Positions 23,762-33,382 of a stretch of DNA of 64,000 nucleotides are shown piece after piece. This DNA is from Sordaria brevicollis (lineage: Eukaryota; Ascomycota; Sordariomycetes; Sordariales; Sordariaceae): positions 2,108,001 to 2,172,000 of the forward strand of contig JAUTDP010000009.1 of assembly GCA_033439795.1 (NCBI GenBank), given 5' to 3'. Made by a program: the position numbers and the translations under genes. The first letter of the stretch is position 1. Each line of letters opens with the position of its first letter. The notes under the pieces are model-generated. The model worked only from the letters and a program-made list of their open reading frames with translations. It ran no database searches and had not been told where the DNA came from.

Positions 23762-24883
23762 ATGGATTCTGCAAATGGCCAGTCAGGGCAGGGATCGCGC
23801 GTGGGATACGGGACCCGCATGCACACCGCCCATCCTTGCCCATGCAACCGAAAAACGATGGAAGCAACGTCGAGAGACACGCCAAAAACACCACCTCCAG
23901 CGAGGAACTCCAGTGAGGAAAGCGAAGTCACCAGATTCCCTTCACTACACGGCCAAAGAGAACCAAGTCGCATCTATCGGAATCCATCAAAACATCGTCG
24001 GCGCTGGCAGGACGCCGCTAGGAGTTTGCCTCCAGTGGCAGCAGTCCAGCGAGTGGCTAGCTCCGGTCACCGATACTTTGTTGGGCAAAGAGTGGTGCTA
24101 CTCGGTCTCTGCAGTCTCTTGTATCCTCGCCGTCATTGGTCACTTCATCAAAAAGCACTCGCCCCCTGTTCACGTTTTCCAGACCATGCGGTGTCCTACC
24201 ACACATCCATGATCCATACACACCTTTTGCCGATGCCTTCTCACCTCACTAGATGGCCTCTGGCACTGGATGAAGTGGTCTGGTACTCGGTGTGTCTCGT
24301 TCGGGACTGTCAACGGCGTAGTTCGCTGGCGAATTGTCAGCAAATGGGAAATTTCTCAGTGGCCTTCACCAATCGACCATGTCTCTGTATCATGTGGGCC
24401 AAAGCTTGCAGAACCGGGGCGGCAGAGGTGAAGTGCACACATAGAGCCCGCTATGCATACAGTGCTGTACCTTCACGGCCGCCGTTACCAAACGGACGAA
24501 ACGCTACGGTGCACTTGACAGGTACATTGCTTGGTCTGCTCTTGACGACACGCACCTCCGTCTGCACTTTTTTTTTCGTACAAAACAAGCGCAAAATTAG
24601 ACGGTGTCCGTCCATCAATTTCCCGCAATCTTTACTCGTCCATTCCTTTTGCTCCGGCCCTCACCTTAGTCCGTGGCCCACCTGCCTTTTCCTCGACCTC
24701 GATTCTGATCCATCATCCTGGATCCCCACAGTCGCCAGCATTTTTCGCAATTTCCCCCTCACATCACCAGGCAGCGGTGTGAGTTCGCAGAGCAAAACCA
24801 TTTGGCGCACCCTTGCCATCTCCAGTGGGCAAACACCCTCACCTTTCCTTTTTGCGACCTCCGTCACAACAAGTTCGGGTTAG
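23762..24883 (+). CDS. Unassigned 373-codon open frame upstream of acon-3
   Basis: An ATG at 23762 opens a 1,122-nt frame that ends at TAG 24881-24883. The translation shows no domain, no signal peptide and no family I know. It is rich in Ser, Arg, Pro and Leu, includes a TFFFVQNKRK stretch from a T-run, and looks compositionally like translated non-coding DNA. The length is nevertheless unusual for chance, although local C-richness depletes stop codons. It could be an orphan gene, a long upstream frame in the acon-3 leader, or accident; I favour the last two. Confidence 0.2.
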   Translation: MDSANGQSGQGSRVGYGTRMHTAHPCPCNRKTMEATSRDTPKTPPPARNSSEESEVTRFPSLHGQREPSRIYRNPSKHRRRWQDAARSLPPVAAVQRVASSGHRYFVGQRVVLLGLCSLLYPRRHWSLHQKALAPCSRFPDHAVSYHTSMIHTHLLPMPSHLTRWPLALDEVVWYSVCLVRDCQRRSSLANCQQMGNFSVAFTNRPCLCIMWAKACRTGAAEVKCTHRARYAYSAVPSRPPLPNGRNATVHLTGTLLGLLLTTRTSVCTFFFVQNKRKIRRCPSINFPQSLLVHSFCSGPHLSPWPTCLFLDLDSDPSSWIPTVASIFRNFPLTSPGSGVSSQSKTIWRTLAISSGQTPSPFLFATSVTTSSG

Positions 24884-25441
24884 TCTTTACTATGGCTTCT
24901 GCACTCCTGTCCGTCGGTCTGCCCGGGGTAGTGTTCCTGGGTGTGCGCAATACGACGCTGCCACTGAGAGAAACCCAGTGGGAATCTCGAAACTTCGGGT
25001 CTTGATTCCGATACCTCGTCGCTCCACTTGTGGTCGCGTTGATCCTGGGACCTGTGGGCTGCAAGTTCGCTGCCAGTTGCGGTGCCAGCCAGAGGCCCCC
25101 CCGTCACGGTCGCAGAGACGGTCCCAGACAGTCCCCAGTCAGTCCCAGTCGCCCCCCCCCCCCCTTCCAGCCAGCGAGCGTTCGGTTCGGATGCCGTATG
25201 GAAGGAGGGCCTTGTCCTAACTACAAATCCCACACCAAATTCCCGAGGCTAGCCCGCCTCACCCGTTGATCCTCGTCGTCGCTTTTTTCTGACGGGGCCC
25301 CTGAAAAACACCAACATCCCCAGTCCTTGCAGCTTTCTTCTGGTTCTTCGCAAAGAAAAAAAAAATATCCCGAGACGCGTCCACCGTGCTCCAGAACACA
25401 TGGTTGTTTTTTCAACATAGGACCTTGTCTTCTGAAAACTA

Positions 25442-28400
25442 ATGGTTGTCTCCTCTATGCAGCATCACCCCCATCACCAACAGCAGGGTCCTGTTCCTCC
25501 CCATCTACAACACTCGAGACCCTCGAGCATTGTGCACCAGCAGCATCACAGCCAGGCACCTCAGCAACCGCCTCAACACCAGAGTGCCTATTCCTCGGGA
25601 CATTCTGTCTATCAGCAGCAGCCCCAAGCCAACAACACTCAGGATCATCTGCCTTACTACCCGCATCCCAGTCCCTACAGCACCCCTGGCGCGACAAGCG
25701 GATATACATCCGCAGGTAAGTTTCTGCGCCGTTCTGGCCCTGGCCCTCCTCTTGTCTACTTTCACGATGCTTACGAGATCGCGCAGACACCGGAGACATG
25801 ATGGCCACGTCGATAAGGCCTCCCTACCCGCCCATGACCTCTTACCATACCCCTCAGTCGAACTCGCCAGCATCGGTCGCGTCGCCTTCGGGGCATGATC
25901 AGCAGAGGAGCATCTACGGACAACCCGCCTCGCAGCTACACCAGCAGTCCATGTACTATGGCGCTCCCCAGCACCCGCAGTACTCGTCGATGCCGGCGCA
26001 AACCGCGCCCTCGCCGTATGCGCAACACGCCCAGCAGTCCCACCAGTCGATAGCCTCCCAGCCCAGCATGATGATGTCTCACACCGCGCCTCAGCATCAG
26101 ACAAGCCACCAGGCGACGCTGAATGCTCAAACAGGAATGGCAACGGTCAGCCCTCGCCAGGGCAAGATTGAGACCCAGCACGGCATGAACCACCAGATGC
26201 AGCGAAACAATGCCCCCGTACCGCTTGCTGGCGGCGCCCCTTCGACCACCCCCCAGAACGGCACGACACCCACTGGTTCGGCATCTGGCGTGAACCCCAA
26301 TGCTGCTCCCGGCCCGATTCCCGCAACAACACCACTCGTGGTTAGACAGGATCAGAATGGTGTTCAGTGGATTGCTTTCGAGTACTCCCGCGACAGGGTT
26401 AAGATGGAATATACGATCCGCTGCGACGTGGAATCGGTCAACCAGGACGAGCTTTCTCCCGAGTTCAAGACTGAGAACTGCGTTTACCCTCGCGCGTGCT
26501 GCCCTAAGGAACAGTACCGTGGCAACCGCTTGCAGTACGAGACTGAGTGCAACACAGTTGGCTGGGCTTTGGCGCAGTTGAACCCGCCCCTCCGCGGCAA
26601 GAGAGGACTTATTCAGAGGGCTGTGGACAGCTGGCGCAACAGCAACCAAGATCCGCGACTCAGATCCCGCCGCGTGCGGCGAATGGCCAAGATGAACCAC
26701 CGCAACAAGGCCGGCTCAGCAACCCCCCATCCCGCCCACATGGCCGGTCCCACCGGCCCTGCTGGCATCTCGACACCGGCAGCTATGGGCTCCAGCGGCG
26801 CTGCCGCGATCAACAAGCCTGGAATCAATAACATGGGTACGTCGATGCACCATCACCATGCCCACGATAATGGAAATGCTCAGGGAGGAGGAGACGAAGT
26901 CGGTATGTTTCACCAGATGGCCTAATGCGCGAGTTTGTTGCGATTCAGTGTGATACCTCATTTCAAACCGATTGTTTAAAACTGCGCCTGCCTTGTTTGG
27001 TTTATGTTATGGGTCTTGGGATATTCTGTTTATTTGTCTTTTCCTTTCAGACTTGTTATATACCGGCTCGCCAACGCAAGTTGACGAGTCTCTGCACTTG
27101 GGCGATACTGGAGATTTCTGGTATAAAGAAAGATCTGTACATTACGATAGTTGCGCGTTTGCTGTTGTTAGTTTTGTTTTGCTGGTTTTCGGTCGTCGTT
27201 CAGTCGTCTGGCTTCTGGCAATACGCTTTTTTGCATTGCATTTACACTTGCAATCGCATACCCATCAGCATCGCTTGTCACATATTAACCAACACCATCA
27301 TCACCCACACACATCTCACTTGGCCCTCTGCGAAACAGGGGGGCAATTCCCGAGTGGCTGGAAAGCCCCGAAATTGCTGTTACTTTGTCTTTACCGCGCA
27401 TTTGCTGGGGGCTGTTTAGAGATCTGCGAGTTGACGTTGCCGCGCGCTGGCTTTTTTTTGGTTTGAAACACAGCATCACACTCAATCGCACACACTCTCG
27501 AGTTGCAAGGCTAACTGGTCCATGCCGTCGGGTCTGGCCTATCCAAAACTGGGATCAACACGCTAACTCGTATTTCTTTTCTTTTTTTAGGCGATGGTGA
27601 GTATGGTGACGACCAACAGCACCACCACCACCATCATCACCAGGCTCCCTCCCAGGGCAGCGCGGACGAAAGACCAGCCCAGGTTTTCTCCAACCACGGC
27701 TCCTACCCCAACGGTGCGCCATACGGCTCGTCCGCAATGCCTTCCATCCACGACACCCTCAGTGGCTCTCCGCATGCCAGCGGTGCCGGCCCTGTCACCG
27801 CTCGTCGCACAACGACCCCCGGCCGCGGCACCGCCCGTGACGATGAGCCCGAGGATCTCTTCCCCGACATTCCTGAAGCCAAGAAGCGCAAGTTCATTCT
27901 TGTCGAGGACAGCGACAGGCACAGCCGTCTTCGCGTCAGAGTCACTCTTGACGGTGTCGACACTCGCGAGATTCCCGACAGCTTCCGCAAAGGCGCTAGC
28001 GTCTACCCTCGCTCTTACTTCCCTCGTGAGATGCAAAGCCCGCCTCCGAGCGCCACGGGCAGCAAGTTCTTCACTGATGACTTGAGCGACGTGGAGGATG
28101 ACGGTACTACCGACACGGAAGGCCGTCGTGCAGCAAGGGGTGGTGCCAAGCGGAGCGGCAGAGTCATGGTCAAGGTCCCGATGGGCGAAAGCCAGGAGGG
28201 CGAGATTGCCATTCCCCGGATGCGGAAAGCGTTCCGTGGAAAGGAGGTGCGGCTCAATGATTTGGGCTATCGCATGGCCTGGCTCCAGAGCAGAGTCTTT
28301 GCCGGCAGGACAGTGTTCTTGCAGCGTGCTTGTGAGTGTTCTTCCATCGTCTTCTTCTTCCCGCCACACGAGAGGTAGATTACTAACCATCGCCACCCTT

Positions 28401-28558
28401 GTTATACAGTGGACTGCTACCGAAACAAGACCCGGACTGCCATCGAAGGCATGATGCAAGACGTCAAGACGGCTGCGCCGCACTACGAGACCCGCGTCGG
28501 AAAACGCAAGTGGAACGAGCGCATGCGTCACGGCGAGAAGAAGGAGGAGGAATCTTAA
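25442..28558 (+). CDS. acon-3: MedA/ACON-3 family conidiation regulator, four exons
   Basis: This family (Aspergillus medA, Neurospora acon-3, Magnaporthe ACR1) comprises nuclear regulators that shape conidiophore development. Predicted exons are 25442-25715, 25787-26902, 27591-28331 and 28410-28558, giving about 759 residues. The N-terminal third is Gln/His/Pro-rich (HHPHHQQQ). Residues about 275-390 carry the conserved core GVQWIAFEYSRDRVKMEYTI ... NCVYPRACCPKEQYRGNRLQ ... RSRRVRRMAK. A His-rich linker follows intron 2. The C-terminal conserved block runs KKRKFILVEDSDRHSRLRVR ... SVYPRSYFPREMQ ... RMAWLQSRVFAGRTVFLQRA ... GKRKWNERM. KKRK looks like a nuclear localisation signal. Intron 2 is 688 nt; reading through it would stop after EVGMFHQMA. 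The start is uncertain: a good branch site and acceptor (TATGCAG) ends at 25462, so the true ATG may be in an upstream exon. Confidence 0.88.
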
Positions 28559-28840
28559 GAAACGTTTCACTCCCCTGAACCTCGCACGCCCGCAGCGGCA
28601 TCGCATCACCTCGCAGCTCATCGCATCGCACAAGCATATGAGCACGCTCCTTCTTTCAACATCAATCATGACAACGACACCACTCCCATCACAAAGAGAA
28701 GATGTTACGCACAAACCAATACATGGGTTTATGATGGATGAAAGAAGAAAGGAAGCGGAAACTTTGTTACACCAAGGATGGACATTGAAATGGAAATGAA
28801 ATGGCAAATGGAATGTGGATGACAATGGCAACTTAACTGT

Positions 28841-28890
28841 ACGGATGGATTGGATGGATGGATGGATGGACGGATGGATTGGATGGATAG
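28841..28890. repeat. GGAT tetranucleotide array
   Basis: About ten GGAT units with a few interruptions (ATT, GAC), just after the acon-3 coding region and so possibly in its 3' UTR. Confidence 0.85.
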
Positions 28891-29656
28891 ATGTGGGTGG
28901 GAATCTTTGATGATTTCTTCCCCTCTCATCTCGTCAACAACCTGACTGACTGGACTGACTGACAACACTACTTTATGTATATGAGAGATAAAAGAAACTA
29001 CACAACAAAAATTTTCATGTATAGCAGATACAACAAGAAGAATTGATGGGTATAAATTTGGGAATGTTTGTTGGAAAAGTCTTGTAACTATAATGCCTTG
29101 GTAGCATACCGCCTTGAGGTTGTTGAAGTAGTGTTTTCTGTACCATGGTCTAAATACTGTGTTCTCGTTAGCCAGAACGCAAGAAATGTTAAAGACATGT
29201 TTGGTTTGTTGCCTGACTGTTCTTGGTATACATACATAGTTGTTTTCTTCGGGACTACCATACTTGGTAGAATGAACATGGTGTTGTTTCAAAGCTCAGA
29301 TTGGGTTTATTGCTTGCTTCAGTTTCCAACCTCCTCTTCCCTTGTCTACACTACCAGGTAGGTTTTCGATTACTGATCAAGACAAGAAGAATCACGCAAA
29401 CAATTTTTCGTGGCATGAATAATAAAGAGTGTAGGAACGGAATGAACCCAGTCATCTGTTTCACTGCAAGATATTTCAAGTCACTAGCTAGACGTGACGA
29501 AAGATTTCAATAATTGATTATCAGCAATTGTCTATATTGACTGACCACTTTCTTTTCTAGGTGTAGATGAATACACGGTGAACTTCATCAGCAAGAGAAA
29601 CAAATTCGACAAGTTTACTTAAAGGTCAGACAAAAGTTGAAAGTCACTTGGTTGAC

Positions 29657-29744
29657 TTTGCAAAATGGTTTGCAAAATGTTTCCAAGGGTTTGCAAAGGG
29701 TTTGCAAAGGGTTCGAAAAGAGTTTGCGGAGAGTTCGTGAAGAG
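29657..29744. repeat. 11-nt tandem repeat (TTTGCAAAGGG-like), eight units
   Basis: Eight tandem units of 10-12 bases are visible: TTTGCAAAATGG, TTTGCAAAATG, TTTCCAAGGG, TTTGCAAAGGG twice, TTCGAAAAGAG, TTTGCGGAGAG and TTCGTGAAGAG. The central two are identical and divergence grows toward the right. The period is not a multiple of three, so coding is unlikely. Confidence 0.8.
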
Positions 29745-29762
29745 TTTTTCCTCTTTTCTCCT

Positions 29763-29764
<2 letters not shown>

Positions 29765-29804
<40 letters not shown>

Positions 29805-29822
29805 TTTTTTTTTTTTTTTTTT
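29765..29822. repeat. 58-nt T-tract with one interrupting G
   Basis: Thirty-nine T, one G, then eighteen T. It begins 20 bp after the 11-nt repeat array. On the minus strand it reads as a poly(A) run, as left by a LINE-type or processed insertion, but no coding remnant lies beside it. Assembly length may be unreliable. Confidence 0.9.
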
Positions 29823-30134
29823 CCCAATCATTCGTCTTCAACATATCTGCCACTCTCCTCCTCTTCCTTCTCCCACTTTCCATAGTGGTCTCCCTCTGTT
29901 GTCCTACGTTCCCTACATACACAGCAAGTAGTAAGTAGTAAGTAATTATTATTAGATGGTAATTTTGCAATGATTCCTGACATAACATACCGCCACTTTT
30001 TTCTCCTTTGTTTCTATCTCAGTATCTGTGACTACCGCAGTATCTATATAGCTTTGTTCAACTCCGTTCCGTTTTCTCAATTTCCTTCCCCTTCCCACCG
30101 TTTCTTGAATCTGTTAATCAATCTGCAAAGTGGC

Positions 30135-30155
30135 GTACGGTACGGTACGGTACGG
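30135..30155. repeat. GTACG pentanucleotide repeat
   Basis: Four tandem GTACG units in non-coding sequence. They contain GTAC palindromes. Confidence 0.85.
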
Positions 30156-31355
30156 CCTATACTGCGTTTCCTTTCTTTCTTTCTTGCGCTTCCGTGAGCT
30201 GAGCTGAGTGAGTTCCGGGACGGCCCGCTCACCTCTTCGGCTTGGGCTTCTTCGCCTCTCTGACGTCGGCACAATCTAGTTTCTTTGTTGGAGGTTTTGT
30301 AGTTACCAGGAACAGTGGCTGGGCTTGTTGTTGGCTCGGGCTGTTGACTAAGTACGGCCCAACAATGTCTTGTTGGTTGTTAGCGCAGAAAATGGGAGGA
30401 GCAACGCCTCAGTCGAGAATAGACAAAGAACAAGGAACGGGCAAGAGGACGGGCTTGGCGGGCAGTTTGATGGAAGGTGCATGCGGCTCAAAAGAGGAAG
30501 AGAAGGTGCGGCTCGTCTGAACGGTGATTGAGATGCCGTGCATAGAGTTCGTTGGAGGTGGAAATGGTGTTTCAATGCCTGCCTTACCTATTTCTACCGT
30601 ACCTTCCCTCTCCTGCAGAGGCGAAAACGGCAACAGCATAATGGAAGGAAGGAGGCAAGAGCAACCTGACCCGAGAAGAAGAAAATTCCTTCAGTTCTAG
30701 TGGATGACGTACCTATTCAGGCGAAAACAGAGCGGTTAGATCCAATGCCCCGGGGCCTGGACCGCGGAAATATGATCATGGAATCAAGTCACTTCGATGC
30801 TGTCAGGTCAGGGACGTCCTTAAGTCATCCAAGGAACGACTGGGGAAGTCTACTATTGTCTTCCATGAACCTACCTACCTCGTCAACAGTTGACCCTCGT
30901 GTGCGTCAAGCTACTTGATATCGACATTGAATAGCATTACTTTAATTTGAATTACCTAAACTACTTAAACGCTCTGGCATACGTAAAAAGGGTATATATA
31001 ACGTTTCTGTTGTTTTGCGTGATGTCGAAGATGTCGTCGGATGATGATGCGACCGAAATGTTCTACTGTGCTGTCCTCCCGTTCTGTCCCCTCTGCTGTT
31101 ATTCCCCCAAACGATTCTCCTTGGTCAAGTCCCTCAATTCCTTCTGTTCTGTAATATTCCTCCAACCAAAGGGTATCCTCCAACTACTATGAAAGATGAA
31201 AAGAATAATGTACGGACGTGGCCGTAAAGAAACGGGTGCCTTAGTGGTTCAAGCTGGCTGTTGAAGCCCTCCCAAGCGAGAGAGCCGTTGTCTCTTCTTC
31301 AAGATCAACCCAAATAGCTGGTTATTCCTTTGTTTCGCCTGTTGCTCCTTGAGGC

Positions 31356-33259
31356 TTACTCTTCGGCCTTGGGCTGTTCCTCGGGGGTAGCCGGTGTAGG
31401 GGCCTCAAGCTCGGCGACAGGTGCACCAGCAACGCCAGCAGGAATGGCAGAAGAGGCACCCTCCTCAACAAGATCAGGTCGCCAAACGGCCTCGATGATG
31501 CTCATCCTGCATCCCTTGGGTCTTGTGACGCCCTATTATATAACATAACCATCAGTCGTTATCCATCAAAGGGGCCAAACCTTGAATCAACACCGAAGCG
31601 GACCATGATCCCCGTGACTTGTGTGCGTGTAACATACCTTAAAAACAAACCCATCACCAGCAGCCTTGAACAACTCCCTGAACTCAGCCTCAGTGCGCTC
31701 CTGCGCGTTGAGCAGCGCCAGCATTACCAAGTCCATACGACGCATAACCGTCTCGTCCCAGGGGTTCTCCTGGCCGGGCTCGAGCAGACAGTGGTCGTTG
31801 ATGATGACGCGAGCGCCGGGCTTAAGGGCGGGGATCAAGTTCTTGAGGAGCTTGACGGCGTACGGGGTGGAGTAGTTGTGCATGATCCAGCGGAAGAAGT
31901 AGACTGTGACATAACTACGTGTTAGTGAAAGGGGCTTTGAGAAGAAAGGAAGAAAGAGAGTGGATACGACTCACCATCAGCATCTTTGACAGGCTGCTCC
32001 TGGAAGAAATCATGAGCCATCAACTGAATGCGACCAGCAACCTGCTCGTCCTCAGAAATCGGCTTAGGCGCACTCTCCACCGTCTTGGCCGTGTCCTGCA
32101 CCACAAACTTCATGTTCTTGTACTTCTTGGCCAAATCCACGCACACGAACCCGTGTGAACCGCCCACATCCACGAACGTGCCTCCCCTGACATCGATCTC
32201 GCTAAAGTCATAGCCGCCACCCTCGACGTTGACCAGGTAAGAAACTTCGTAGCCCTCGCCTCCGGTAAGACTGACCATGGCCTTGCCCATACGGCGCGCG
32301 CGAGCCGGGTCCTTGCCGAAGGTGACGAACATGGGCTCTTTGTCGACTGTGTCAAAGGCAAATTGGAAGCCGGCGCGTGTGAGGGAGGTGGCTTCCGGGT
32401 GAGTCTTGAGTGCCTCGAGCACGTGGGCGGCAGCCGGGAAGATGTCCTCGCCATTGAAGGCAACCCAGGCGTGTAGGTCGCCGTCCTCGGCAAGGCAACG
32501 GGAGGCGGCCGTGTGGGCAATGATGCCTGGGCTGGGTTCGCGGAAGATTCCCTTGGTCATGGCAAGGCGGAGAACGCGAGCAAGGTTAATGGGGTCCAGT
32601 GACGTCTTGAATTGGAGCTCCGTGAGCGTGATAGTCTCGGTGGGAGGGAATAGTTTGGCTGAAGACAGTTAGATATTTGCACAAGACCACGGGCTGGTTT
32701 GACCGAAAGACTCACCAAGGTCATAGTGAGTAATCACTTGCAGGGCAAGGACGTCGAGGAACTATACACTGTGTGTTAGTCCAATCTTTCATACTGGAGG
32801 TAATAACTTCGAAGAGAATTTTTCCAAACTTACTTCCCAAACACCCCATCTAAGCGACTCACGAGGACCGTGTGCAAGCAGTCCCAGCTCTCGGGTAGCG
32901 AAAATGATTTCCTGTCTGCTTTTTGCAATCTCTGCGGGAAGCTTGGGAAAGTCGGCAGGCGCGTCAACGTCGAAACTGGGTACCGGAAGGTTGTTTTCTT
33001 TCATGTACGTCTCCAACTTTTCCGTCTCCTTTGCAATCTTTTGCGCCAACTCAATCATCCGCGAGGTTGACGTCTGCTGCTCCGGCTCATCGGGAGGAGG
33101 TGTGTGAATACCAGTAGCTGTGGGCTGAGGCTCCTTAGGCTTGGAGGATAGCGATGAAGACAGGGCCGAGAACGACAATCGGTTCTGCTTCTTTCCGTCC
33201 TCTTCGGAGCTGGCCGACGGGCTACGGTTCAACCAAGAACTCATCTTGAATTTTCCCAT
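31356..33259 (-). CDS. S-adenosylmethionine-dependent O-methyltransferase, five exons
   Basis: Predicted exons on the minus strand are 33259-32834, 32761-32716, 32658-31975, 31903-31638 and 31532-31356, giving 532 residues. All junctions have GT donors, AG acceptors and matching phase. The first 65 residues are Ser/Pro-rich and likely disordered. A helical dimerisation-type region follows (TSLDPINLARVLRLAM). The catalytic domain has SAM motif I as FVDVGGSHGFVCVDLA, then NMKFVVQDT, and the plant/fungal OMT block VYFFRWIMHNYS with ARVIINDHCLLEPGQ downstream. Fungal relatives methylate hydroxyls of polyketides and other aromatics; the substrate here is unknown and no biosynthetic core gene is nearby. 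The normal GGGxG of motif I reads GGSHG. A second Met (33244) could also be the start. Confidence 0.92.
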
Positions 33260-33370
33260 GATGACGGTTCGAATTGGTTTGTCGATATGTGTGGTTTTTC
33301 TTCAAAATCGTAATAGAAGTTGAAGAAAGGTCGAAGTGACACCCGTATTGCTCCGGCTGTAACAAGTGGA

Positions 33371-33382
33371 TTTAAATATAAA
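33371..33382 (-). promoter_or_regulatory. Possible TATA element of the O-methyltransferase gene
   Basis: On the minus strand the sequence TTTATATTTAAA lies about 115 bp before the predicted start codon. Position and sequence fit a fungal TATA element, but AT-rich strings like this are common. Confidence 0.35.

Larger units (their letters stand above)
18951..25441 (+). other. Candidate spliced leader/upstream transcription region of acon-3
   Basis: This stretch differs from the 10 kb before it. It begins with a CT-rich promoter-like block (about 19028-19110) and carries several strong plus-strand splice signals. Examples are a GTACGT donor near 19358, an acceptor at 19900 preceded by CTGAC, and a donor/acceptor pair (21441 and 21637) bounding a possible 115-nt exon. 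A run of 373 codons without a stop (23762-24883) is also present. Seen: the signals. Known: Aspergillus medA has an unusually long, complex leader. Inferred: this is leader or promoter for acon-3, or a separate non-coding transcript. Confidence 0.4.
28559..31355. other. Convergent intergenic region rich in simple repeats
   Basis: The 2.8 kb between the 3' ends of acon-3 and the minus-strand O-methyltransferase holds no recognisable gene. It contains a GGAT array, an 11-nt tandem repeat next to a very long T-tract, and a GTACG repeat, listed separately. Small open frames through the T-tract are artefacts of the repeat. Confidence 0.55.

Noticed and set aside
28841..29822. Possible CRISPR-like or phage repeat array
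   Set aside because: Units are contiguous simple repeats of 4 and 11 bases with no spacers, in a eukaryotic genome.
29615..29988. Lysine- or phenylalanine-rich small proteins across the T-tract
   Set aside because: They are translations of the poly-T/poly-A run in successive frames and have no start context or homology.
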